DNA from: an uncultured Actinomycetes bacterium
GTDB lineage: Bacteria; Actinomycetota; Acidimicrobiia; Acidimicrobiales; Acidimicrobilacustridaceae
Assembly (NCBI GenBank): GCA_945957335.1
Contig: CAMFLJ010000245.1
Coordinates: 1 to 5,925 of the forward strand
DNA: 5,925 nucleotides
Reading direction: 5' to 3'
Part shown: one piece after another, positions 1-5,180 of the stretch
How positions within the stretch are numbered: the first letter of the stretch is position 1
Layout of the letters: every line of letters starts with the position of its first letter
Translations under genes and position numbers: made by a program
The notes under the pieces: model-generated
What the model saw: the letters and a program-made list of their open reading frames with translations, nothing else
The model's database searches: none
What the model was told of the DNA's origin: nothing

Positions 1-577
1 CCTCCACGCCGGGCAGGAGGATCCCGCTGCGGCGGTAGAAGTCGACGAACGCCCGCCCGAGCGAGCCGTCGGGGCAGTCGGCCATCGCCTCGAGCCGGGC
101 GGCCAGCTCCGGCTCGGCGGTGAGGTGGTCGGGGTCGGCGTGGCGCAGCGCCGGCTCCTCGCGGTGCGACAGGTTCTCGGCGAGGAAGCGCTGGTAGTCG
201 GCCCCGGCGCGGTCGGCGCCCTCCTCGACGAGCTCGCGGAGGAGCAGCCGGTCGGGGCCGGTGAGGCCGAGCGCCTCGGAGTAGTCGTCGGCCCGGGCCA
301 CCTGCGCCGCTGTGAGCGGGTGACGGCACGCCTCGAGGGCCACGAGGACTTCGCGGAACGCCCGACGGTCGGTCGGCCCGGTCAGCGCCGTGGCCACCTC
401 GGCCGGCCCGAGCGGTGCCACGCCGGCCAGGTCGAGGTCGGCGCGGCCGAGCACGTGGCGCACGATCGCCCGCAGGACCCGCAGCTGCTCGGGGGTGGCC
501 CCACCGTCGACGTCCACCGCGCCCAGCCATCCGGCCACGGCCGGTTCGACGCTGGTGGGGGAGAGGGCGAAGGGCAC
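1..577 (-). CDS. Partial gene, Coq4-like protein with a helical N-terminal extension (3' end off window)
   Basis: The reading frame is open from a GTG at 577 down to the left edge, giving 192 codons with no stop; the next in-frame codon upstream that matters is a TGA inside the preceding gene. GTG 577 is the only start codon between them, though it has no convincing Shine-Dalgarno. Residues 28-105 are predicted helical and loosely recall TerB-like or other alpha-helical domains. Residues 156-190 (PELAARLEAMADCPDGSLGR, then AFVDFYRRSG) resemble the opening of the Coq4 family, where a 'LP-x-(S/T)-(L/F)-GR-x-(Y/F)-x-x-F' stretch precedes the metal-binding HD...H motif. That motif would lie outside the window, so the assignment is unproven. 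Coq4 proteins act in ubiquinone biosynthesis in eukaryotes; the role of actinobacterial homologues is not settled. The gene follows the GAP-family gene by 13 bp and is probably co-transcribed with it. I am confident it is a real gene and only moderately confident in the family. Confidence 0.6.
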   Translation of the reverse strand, partial: MPFALSPTSVEPAVAGWLGAVDVDGGATPEQLRVLRAIVRHVLGRADLDLAGVAPLGPAEVATALTGPTDRRAFREVLVALEACRHPLTAAQVARADDYSEALGLTGPDRLLLRELVEEGADRAGADYQRFLAENLSHREEPALRHADPDHLTAEPELAARLEAMADCPDGSLGRAFVDFYRRSGILLPGVE

Positions 578-590
578 GATCGGGTGCGGC

Positions 591-1250
591 CTACGGGAGG
601 CCCTTGATCACCAGGTACACGCCGAACACGACCTCGACCACGATGCCGATGGTGCGGGCGTGGCGGTCGATGAACCCGTGCAGCGCGTCGAGCACCGGGC
701 GCGAGCGACCGGGGAACAGCGCCGCCATCCCGTAGATCACGATCACCGGCGAGAGCGTGATGAGCAGGGCGATGGCCACCGCCAGGACCTTCTCGTCGTC
801 CGCGATGCGGGCCGCGCTGATGGTCCGCATCGCCGGCAGGTAGAGCAGGATCGTCGAGAAGTTCGACAGCATGATCACCACGCCGAGCACGAAGGCCGAC
901 ACCAGGCCGGGGTTCCGCTCGGGCTTCGGGGGTGAGTCGTCGGGCGCGTCTGGGTCGTGCAGCAGGCCGCGCAGGAACGTGCCGAGGGCGAGCACGAGGA
1001 GCAGGGCCCCGGCCATCACGTCGATGGCCCGGGTGATCTCCTTCTGGGCCGGCGACGAGTGCGTCGTGTGCGAGATCGCCAGGCCCATGAACGTCAGCCC
1101 GGCGAAGACCAGGAGCACGCCGAGCACGAAGGTGCCGGCCCGGGCGATCGATCGCTTGCCGGTGAGGATGACCAGCAGGAGGGCGAGCAGGGTCGGGCTG
1201 AACGCGGCACCGATCGACAGCGGCACGACCTTGGAGAGCAGCTCAACCAT
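591..1250 (-). CDS. GAP-family (Sap / sulfolipid-1-addressing-like) integral membrane protein
   Basis: The product is 219 residues with about six hydrophobic segments, near residues 8-30, 38-60, 75-95, 113-136, 155-177 and 200-217. An acidic, proline-rich loop (residues 97-112) splits the protein into two three-helix halves. The N-terminus (PLSIGAAFSPTLLALLLVIL) followed by a KR-containing loop and the second helix matches my recollection of the GAP/Sap family. These are LysE-like membrane proteins; the mycobacterial members are needed for surface delivery of sulfolipid or glycopeptidolipid. The ATG at 1250 places the first helix at the N-terminus as the family expects, but there is no strong Shine-Dalgarno. 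The gene starts 46 bp after the stop of the zinc-ribbon gene and ends 13 bp before the Coq4-like gene, so an operon is likely. The lipid or other substrate cannot be inferred; a small LysE-type exporter is the main alternative. Confidence 0.82.
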   Translation of the reverse strand: MVELLSKVVPLSIGAAFSPTLLALLLVILTGKRSIARAGTFVLGVLLVFAGLTFMGLAISHTTHSSPAQKEITRAIDVMAGALLLVLALGTFLRGLLHDPDAPDDSPPKPERNPGLVSAFVLGVVIMLSNFSTILLYLPAMRTISAARIADDEKVLAVAIALLITLSPVIVIYGMAALFPGRSRPVLDALHGFIDRHARTIGIVVEVVFGVYLVIKGLP

Positions 1251-1296
1251 CGGCGCGGACGCTACCGGACGCCGTGGCCGGGGCCCGGTGAGCGGG

Positions 1297-1974
1297 TCAG
1301 AAGCACTGCTGGCGGATCCCGTACTGCAGGTCGGGAGGCAGTTCGCCGCCGCCGGCGAGCAGCTCGTCGTTCAGGTCGATCAGCTCCTTGACCGTGTACC
1401 GCTCCTCGACGATGTCCAGGGCGCACTGGCACTGCGAGCGGGTGCCGCCTCCGGAGGTGCACCCGTCGATGAACTCCTTCTCGAGCTCCGGCGTGTAGGT
1501 GTCGGGGACCGCGTCGTCCTTCTTGGTCGTGCCGAGGAGGGTGACGGCCAGGATCGCCAGGATCCCGAGCACCAGCACGCCGCCCACCACCGAGATGGCC
1601 ACGATCACACCGGTGCGGCCGCCCTTGGCCGGCACCCGGGGCGCGGTCGGAGGGCCCCAGCCGGGGGATCCCGCCCCCCACTGGGTGCCGGGCGGCGGCG
1701 GGCCCGGCGGGCCGGGAGGAGGCGGCGGGGGCGCGGCGGCCGGGTCGGAGGGCGGGGCGAAGGGCGCGCCGAACCCGGCCGGAGCCGGAGGCGGGACCTC
1801 GAATCCCGGGGGTGGTGCATCCCATCCGCCGGAGGGCGTGGGCGAGGGCGGCATCGGCGCCGAAGGCGGCGGGGTGGGGGCCGCCGACGCGGCCACGGCC
1901 TTGCCACAGCGGGGGCAGCGGGTCGTGCCCTCCTGCAGCAGCTCGCTGCACACCTGACACCGGAACGTCGCCAT
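1297..1974 (-). CDS. Zinc-ribbon, proline-rich, single-TM protein with a cysteine-bearing C-terminal domain
   Basis: The start is ATG 1974 because an AGGAGG sits 6 bp before it; an upstream in-frame start would add 25 unlikely residues. The 225-residue product has four parts. A zinc ribbon carries C6-x2-C9 and C20-x2-C23. A proline/glycine/alanine linker runs over about residues 31-118, with a near-continuous polyproline run at 82-95. One transmembrane helix lies at about 122-148, followed by KK. A C-terminal domain of about 75 residues carries C172, C182, C184 and C224 (C-x9-C-x-C pattern). The layout suggests a cytoplasmic ribbon and an external C-terminal domain. Zinc ribbons on membrane proteins are common in actinobacteria, but I do not recognise a named function. 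A weak -10-like TACGCT lies at 2005-2000, with no -35. It is the first gene of the leftward operon. Confidence 0.88.
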   Translation of the reverse strand: MATFRCQVCSELLQEGTTRCPRCGKAVAASAAPTPPPSAPMPPSPTPSGGWDAPPPGFEVPPPAPAGFGAPFAPPSDPAAAPPPPPPGPPGPPPPGTQWGAGSPGWGPPTAPRVPAKGGRTGVIVAISVVGGVLVLGILAILAVTLLGTTKKDDAVPDTYTPELEKEFIDGCTSGGGTRSQCQCALDIVEERYTVKELIDLNDELLAGGGELPPDLQYGIRQQCF

Positions 1975-2057
1975 GGCCGGCCTCCTCGCTGGTCGGGCGA
2001 GCGTACCGCCGGGCCCGTTCCCGCCCGGGCGACGACCACCCCCGTCCACCCGGCGTC

Positions 2058-2092
2058 GCGTTCAGGGTGCAGTCAGGACGGTGGAGGACGGT
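2058..2092 (+). promoter_or_regulatory. Candidate activator direct repeat plus -10-like box (copy 1 of a shared element)
   Basis: GCGTTCAGGGTGCAGTCAGG (2058-2077) contains TCAGG twice, 11 bp apart, the spacing of tandem OmpR/PhoB-type binding half-sites. GGACGGT (2086-2092) follows after 8 bp and could serve as a poor -10. The same arrangement recurs at 5114-5148 with only two differences in the 20-bp core. It faces the secreted-protein gene at 2165, which would give a leader of about 65 nt. It also lies upstream of the divergent zinc-ribbon gene. The regulator cannot be named from the sequence. Confidence 0.5.
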
Positions 2093-2132
2093 GTGGGCAC
2101 ACCACCGGGAGCCGGTGGGCCGACACCACCGG
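2090..2132 (+). promoter_or_regulatory. Leader with overlapping, mutually exclusive hairpins
   Basis: Three inverted repeats overlap just upstream of the secreted-protein gene. GGTGTG/CACACC is at 2090-2103. CCACCGG/CCGGTGG is at 2102-2118 with a 3-nt loop. CCGGTGG pairs again with a second CCACCGG at 2126-2132 with a 7-nt loop. The middle arm (2112-2118) can pair with only one partner at a time. ACACCACCGGG occurs twice (2099-2109 and 2123-2133). The Shine-Dalgarno at 2154-2159 lies outside the stems, so any effect on translation would be indirect. Functional status is unknown. Confidence 0.35.
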
Positions 2133-2164
2133 GCCCCGGGCCCCACCCCCCTCAGGAGACCGAC

Positions 2165-2629
2165 ATGAAGCGCTCGTCCATCATCGCCACCACCGCCCTC
2201 GGCGCCGCCCTCACCCTCGGTGCCGTCGGCATCGGCACCGCCGTGCTGCCCGGCGCCGCCGGCGCCCAGACCACCACGACCCAGGCCGACTCCTCGACCG
2301 CCGCCGGCAAGCTGGCCAACCACCCCCGCCTCCGCCAGCTGGTGAAGGAGGAGGGCACGATCGCCGCCCAGACCATCGGGATCAGCCCGAAGGAGCTGCG
2401 GTCCGACGTCAAGGGCGGCCAGTCGGTGGCCGAGGTGGCCCAGGCCCACGGCGTCGACCCGCAGACCGTGGTCGACGCGGTGGTGAAGGACCTCGACGCC
2501 AAGCTCGACAAGGCCGTGGCCGACGGCAAGGTCACCCAGGAGCGGGCGACGAAGATCGAGGACCGGCTCCCCACCCGGATCGACAAGCTGGTGAACCACC
2601 ACCGCGGTGATCACACCGCCCAGGGCTGA
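2165..2629 (+). CDS. Small secreted protein of unknown function (ISPKEL...SVAEVAQ...GVDPQTV type)
   Basis: ATG 2165 follows AGGAGA (2154-2159) at 5 bp; longer upstream extensions lack any coding character. The 154-residue product starts with a Sec signal peptide: MKR, a hydrophobic stretch at 5-28, and probable cleavage after the AGA at 32-34. Cleavage would leave a hydrophilic exported protein of about 120 residues with no membrane anchor or cysteine. Its core has a helical ISPKEL segment (73-78), SVAEVAQAHGVDPQTVVDAV (87-106), and a long amphipathic helix with VADGKVTQE (118-126) ending in KLVNHH. This pattern recurs in many actinobacterial secreted proteins I recall, but none has a firm function to my knowledge. 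The gene stands alone between divergent and convergent neighbours. Its promoter region holds the shared direct repeat, and its stop codon lies in a 21-bp tandem repeat. Confidence 0.87.
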   Translation: MKRSSIIATTALGAALTLGAVGIGTAVLPGAAGAQTTTTQADSSTAAGKLANHPRLRQLVKEEGTIAAQTIGISPKELRSDVKGGQSVAEVAQAHGVDPQTVVDAVVKDLDAKLDKAVADGKVTQERATKIEDRLPTRIDKLVNHHRGDHTAQG

Positions 2630-2668
2630 CCGACCGGCCGACCCGGCTGACCGACCGGCCGACCCGGC
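2624..2668 (+). repeat. 21-bp perfect tandem repeat (about 2.1 copies) spanning a stop codon
   Basis: The 21-bp unit starting GGCTGACCGACC at 2624 is repeated exactly from 2645, and three more bases match before divergence. The first copy contains the TGA that ends the secreted-protein gene (2627-2629). Because 21 is a multiple of three, the second copy places another TGA (2648-2650) in the same frame. Confidence 0.9.
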
Positions 2669-2676
2669 CGACCTCT

Positions 2677-2702
2677 GACGGCCCCGCTCCGGCGGGGCCG
2701 TC
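2677..2702. terminator. Strong GC hairpin, probable bidirectional terminator
   Basis: GACGGCCCCGC (2677-2687) pairs perfectly over 11 bp with GCGGGGCCGTC (2692-2702) around a TCCG tetraloop. It lies 47 bp past the stop of the plus-strand secreted-protein gene and 13 bp past the stop of the minus-strand HD gene, where a shared terminator between convergent genes belongs. No U-tract follows on either strand, which is common in high-GC actinobacteria. Confidence 0.75.
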
Positions 2703-2715
2703 GTCGCGCCCGGGC

Positions 2716-3354
2716 TCAGGCGCCGGGATCGGGACCGGTGAGGGTGTCGAGCTCGGCGGTGAGGTTGCGGCGCGCCGGTGCCTCGCGGCCGGCGAAGGCG
2801 GCCGTCGTGAACAGCGGTGCCTCGAGCAGCGAGCGCAGCACCGCGGCCCGGCCCTCCCGCCAGGTGGCGTCGTCGAGGAAGCCGTACTCGGCGCGCACCG
2901 CGGCCCGGTAGCGCTCGTAGGCCTCGGGCGAGGCGCCGAGCACGGCGAGGTCGGCGTCGCACAGCGCCTTCTCGTCGTCGGTCGCGGGCCGGTGGCCGGC
3001 GGTGGCCAGCACGAGGCGCTCGACGGCGGTCACCACCTCGGGCTCGCAGCCCACCCCGGCCAGCTCCGACCCCGCGAGCGCGGCCGAGGCGGCTTCGTTG
3101 CCCGCTGCCGTGGGGTCGTAGACGGCGTCGTGGAACCAGGCCGCGAGGCGCACGGCTCGCTGGTCGGGCAGCGTCGCGGCGGTGGTGTCGAGGTGGGTCA
3201 GCACCGCGCCGACGTGGTCGAGCACGTGGTAGCGCCGGTGGGGTTCGGCGTGGCGTCGCACCAGCCCGGCGTGCAGCGCGACGGCGTCGTCGTGCTCGAT
3301 CCCGCACGAGGCGGCCAGGGCCACGAACGAAGCCTCACCGGTGGCGCCGTCCAC
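2716..3354 (-). CDS. HD-superfamily metal-dependent phosphohydrolase
   Basis: The 212-residue product matches the predicted metal-dependent HD phosphohydrolases of about 200 residues. It has RRYHVLDH (40-47), AAWFHDAVYDP (71-81) with the HD pair H75-D76, NE at 86-87, a TAGH at 118-121, and CDADLAVLG (132-140) supplying D133/D135. These are followed by the family's YERYRAAVRAEY and WREGRAAVLRSLL segments. H43, H75, D76 and D135 are the likely metal ligands. HD enzymes hydrolyse phosphoester bonds in nucleotides or related compounds; the substrate here is unknown. It begins only 13 bp after the TetR stop, so the two are probably co-transcribed. The GTG at 3354 has a weak ribosome site. A GTG at 3324, ten codons in, is preceded by GGTGAGG at 8 bp and could be the true start. 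Transcription likely ends at the 2677-2702 hairpin. Confidence 0.88.
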   Translation of the reverse strand: MDGATGEASFVALAASCGIEHDDAVALHAGLVRRHAEPHRRYHVLDHVGAVLTHLDTTAATLPDQRAVRLAAWFHDAVYDPTAAGNEAASAALAGSELAGVGCEPEVVTAVERLVLATAGHRPATDDEKALCDADLAVLGASPEAYERYRAAVRAEYGFLDDATWREGRAAVLRSLLEAPLFTTAAFAGREAPARRNLTAELDTLTGPDPGA

Positions 3355-3367
3355 GTCGGCGACCGGC

Positions 3368-4000
3368 TCAGCCCGCCAGGCGGGCGCCGGTGGGCGTGGA
3401 GAAGATGACGTCGATGCAGTCGTCGAGCTGGCTGCGCACCTCGCTCATCGGCATGCGGCCGAGCGACCAGCGGCGCAGCAGGTTGAACACCGCCGCCCAC
3501 ACCAGCGTCTCGATGGGCTCGATCCACCGCTCGTCGATGCCGTCGAGGGCGTCGCGCACGACGTGGCTGGTGGTGCCGGTGTAGCGCTCGTAGAGCGCGG
3601 CGACCTCGGGGTCGTCGCTGACCTGCAGCGCCATGAGCAGGCCGAAGAAGCGCGGGTTGCGCTCGAACGCCTTCAGGGCCACGTGCATGGTGCGGCGCAC
3701 GCGCTCGGCGGGCTCGGACTCCGACGAGCGGATCGTGCGCTCGTAGCTCTGCTGGAAGGTCTGGGCCCACCGGTTGAGCGCCGTGGCGAAGAGGCGCTCC
3801 TTGGAGGGGAAGTAGCGGTAGAGGGTGCCGAGGGCGACGCCGGCGCGGTCGGCGACCAGGCGCATGTGGATCTTCTCGTAGTCGTCGGTGGCGAGCAGCT
3901 CGACCGCGGTCTCGACGATGCGGTCGCGGCGGGCGCGCTGCGACGCCGGCAGGTCGTCGACCTCGGGTGCGTGGCGCACCTCGCTCGTCTGTCTGGCCAT
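3368..4000 (-). CDS. TetR/AcrR-family transcriptional regulator
   Basis: The 210-residue protein has the usual TetR layout. A basic N-terminal arm (ASQRARRDRIVETAVELLA, 19-37) is followed by a helix-turn-helix at about 46-66 (MRLVADRAGVALGTLYRYFP) with the SKERLF continuation. A C-terminal helical ligand-binding/dimer domain (about 75-205) includes FFGLLMALQ and a late VWAAVFNLLRRWSLGR helix. The ALGTLYRYFPSKE recognition helix is close to that of actinobacterial KstR-like regulators of steroid or fatty-acyl-CoA metabolism, but the C-terminal domain gives no specific ligand. ATG 4000 has a GAGG 10 bp upstream. A TAGAAT -10 with an overlapping dyad and a 14-bp palindrome lie upstream, consistent with autoregulation. 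It heads a two-gene unit with the HD phosphohydrolase. Whether it also controls the hydrolase gene at 4122 is unknown. Confidence 0.94.
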   Translation of the reverse strand: MARQTSEVRHAPEVDDLPASQRARRDRIVETAVELLATDDYEKIHMRLVADRAGVALGTLYRYFPSKERLFATALNRWAQTFQQSYERTIRSSESEPAERVRRTMHVALKAFERNPRFFGLLMALQVSDDPEVAALYERYTGTTSHVVRDALDGIDERWIEPIETLVWAAVFNLLRRWSLGRMPMSEVRSQLDDCIDVIFSTPTGARLAG

Positions 4001-4021
4001 GGGGGCAGATCCTCGCGCCGT

Positions 4022-4035
4022 GACCCGGCCGGGTC
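4022..4035. promoter_or_regulatory. Perfect 14-bp palindrome in the TetR-gene leader
   Basis: GACCCGGCCGGGTC is its own reverse complement and lies 22 bp upstream of the TetR ATG, downstream of the predicted -10. It could be an operator or a small leader hairpin. In DNA this GC-rich a palindrome of this size can also arise by chance. Confidence 0.35.
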
Positions 4036-4060
4036 GTGGACGACGACGGCGCCGCCCGAC

Positions 4061-4075
4061 TGGAACGGCATTCTA
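4061..4075 (-). promoter_or_regulatory. Predicted -10 of the TetR-HD operon with overlapping imperfect dyad
   Basis: Read on the minus strand, TAGAATGCCGTTCCA begins with TAGAAT (4075-4070), the only good -10 match in the 121-bp gap between the hydrolase stop and the TetR start. The 15-bp segment is also an imperfect palindrome with five of seven base pairs matched (T..GAA.G/C.TTC..A). A TetR dimer bound here would block the promoter. No convincing -35 is visible. The leader to the ATG would be about 63 nt. Confidence 0.45.
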
Positions 4076-4121
4076 CGGCGCGGCCCGACCCTGGGCGCGG
4101 CGCTGAACGGTGGCCCTGAGG

Positions 4122-5069
4122 TCAGCGGCCGAGCACGTCGCCCAGCCAGGCGATGGTCGGGGCCATCAGCTGGGCGTCGAAGCGGGGGTCGACGTGGACC
4201 CATCCCGGCTCGATGGTGAGGTCGACGGGCACCCCGGCGGCGGTCAGGGAGTCGGCCAGGAGCTGCGCCTGGGCGACCGGCACCACGCAGTCGGCGTCGC
4301 CGTGGGCGATCGAGAACGGTGGCACCGCGCTGGACGCGGCAGAGCCCAGCCACCACGTCGGATCGGCCGAGTCGACCCGGGCGGGGACCGAGCCGACGAG
4401 GTCGCCGAGCAGGCGGGACTCGGGCGAGCTCGCCGAGGAGTGGTCGAAGCGCGGGTCGCACGGCACGCCCGCGTCCTCCATCGACTGCATGCGGTCGAGG
4501 TCGACGGGCGGGTACCAGGCGACGACCGCCTGCACCGCGCTCGACGTGTCGGGCTCGCCGAGCGAGAGGTCGTCGAGCTCGGTGGTGCGCCCGCCGGTGG
4601 TGCCCAGCACCGCCACGAGGTGCCCGCCGGCCGAGGAGCCCCACGCCGCGAACCGGTCGGGGTCGAGCCCGTAGGTGGCGGCGTTGGCGCGCAGGTACCG
4701 GACCGCGGCCTTCACGTCCTGGATCTGCGCCGGCCACGTGGCCTCGCCCGACAACCGGTAGTCGACGCTGGCCACCGCGAAGCCGGCGTCGAGCAGCGCG
4801 GCCCGCTTCGTGCGCACCTCGGTGCGGTCGCCGGACTGCCAGGCGCCGCCGTGGACGTAGACCACCAGGGGCACGGGCCCCGTCGCCGCCGGCACCCACA
4901 GGTCGAGCACCTGGGCCGGCGAGGTGGGCGCGTAGGCCACGGCGAGGTGCTCCGACGCCCCGGTCGGCACGGCCGCGCTCGATCCGTTGGTGCCCGACGA
5001 CGAGCACGCCGTCCATCCGAGGACGGCGAGGAGCACGACGAGGACGGGCAGCGCACGGGATCGGGGCAC
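4122..5069 (-). CDS. Exported alpha/beta hydrolase (BD-FAE / HSL-like esterase), possible lipoprotein
   Basis: The 315-residue product begins with a signal sequence: MPRSR, a hydrophobic stretch at 7-18, then WTAC with C22. If C22 is lipidated the protein is a lipoprotein, but W at -3 is atypical of a lipobox. A hydrophilic Ser/Gly linker follows. The catalytic fold has VVYVHGGAWQSGDR (69-82) with the oxyanion HGG, SVDYRL (101-106), and GSSAG (144-148) with nucleophile S146. HGDADCVVPV (256-265) supplies D260 as probable acid, and H292 in GWVHVDP is the probable base. C204 and C261 may form a disulfide. This set is typical of esterases of the BD-FAE/HSL-like group, acting on acyl or carbohydrate esters outside the membrane; the substrate is unknown. 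The GTG start at 5069 has GGAG 5 bp upstream. A weak TAGCGT -10-like box is at 5102-5097. No terminator is visible before the TetR promoter. Confidence 0.92.
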   Translation of the reverse strand: MPRSRALPVLVVLLAVLGWTACSSSGTNGSSAAVPTGASEHLAVAYAPTSPAQVLDLWVPAATGPVPLVVYVHGGAWQSGDRTEVRTKRAALLDAGFAVASVDYRLSGEATWPAQIQDVKAAVRYLRANAATYGLDPDRFAAWGSSAGGHLVAVLGTTGGRTTELDDLSLGEPDTSSAVQAVVAWYPPVDLDRMQSMEDAGVPCDPRFDHSSASSPESRLLGDLVGSVPARVDSADPTWWLGSAASSAVPPFSIAHGDADCVVPVAQAQLLADSLTAAGVPVDLTIEPGWVHVDPRFDAQLMAPTIAWLGDVLGR

Positions 5070-5088
5070 CGGGACTCCGGGATCGGGG
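5056..5088 (-). repeat. 11-bp direct repeat bracketing the hydrolase start codon
   Basis: On the minus strand CCCCGATCCCG occurs at 5088-5078, just before the GGAG ribosome site, and again at 5066-5056, immediately after the GTG start. The copies are 22 bp apart, about two helical turns. The second copy is coding. It could be a protein-binding pair, a translational feature, or chance in GC-rich DNA. Confidence 0.5.
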
Positions 5089-5113
5089 GCCCGCCCACGC
5101 TAGGGCCGGCGGC

Positions 5114-5148
5114 GCGTTCAGGGCGCTGTCAGGGGCGGGGCGGATGCT
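5114..5148 (+). promoter_or_regulatory. Candidate activator direct repeat plus -10-like box (copy 2 of a shared element)
   Basis: GCGTTCAGGGCGCTGTCAGG (5114-5133) is 18/20 identical to 2058-2077. It again has two TCAGG half-sites 11 bp apart and is followed after 8 bp by GGATGCT (5142-5148). GATGCT is an acceptable high-GC -10, which would give a leader of about 25 nt to the ATG at 5181. The element also lies 44 bp upstream of the divergent hydrolase start, so it could affect both genes. Confidence 0.5.
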
Positions 5149-5180
5149 CGTCGGTGCCACCCGACCGCACGGAGGACCCC

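Noticed and set aside
125..607. Plus-strand open frames at the left end
   Set aside because: They are antisense to the Coq4-like gene, whose frame shows normal actinobacterial amino-acid composition and third-position GC bias.
2090..2160. Known riboswitch class in the secreted-protein leader
   Set aside because: The leader is short and the hairpins match no conserved riboswitch core I know. Only generic competing stems can be supported.
871..2610. Long plus-strand open frame (579 codons)
   Set aside because: It lies antisense to the GAP and zinc-ribbon genes and out of frame with the secreted-protein gene. Its composition is low-complexity Arg/Gly/Pro with no recognisable domain.
1262..3307. 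Very long minus-strand open frame (681 codons) crossing several genes
   Set aside because: It is arginine/proline/glycine-rich, runs antisense to the secreted-protein gene and out of frame with the zinc-ribbon and HD genes, which have clear family motifs and ribosome sites. Such open shadows are expected in DNA this GC-rich.
4104..4125. TTCAG/CTCAGG pair on the minus strand near 4104-4121, resembling the shared direct repeat
   Set aside because: The half-sites are 13 bp apart in place of 11, the flanking bases do not match, and no GGAYGST box follows.
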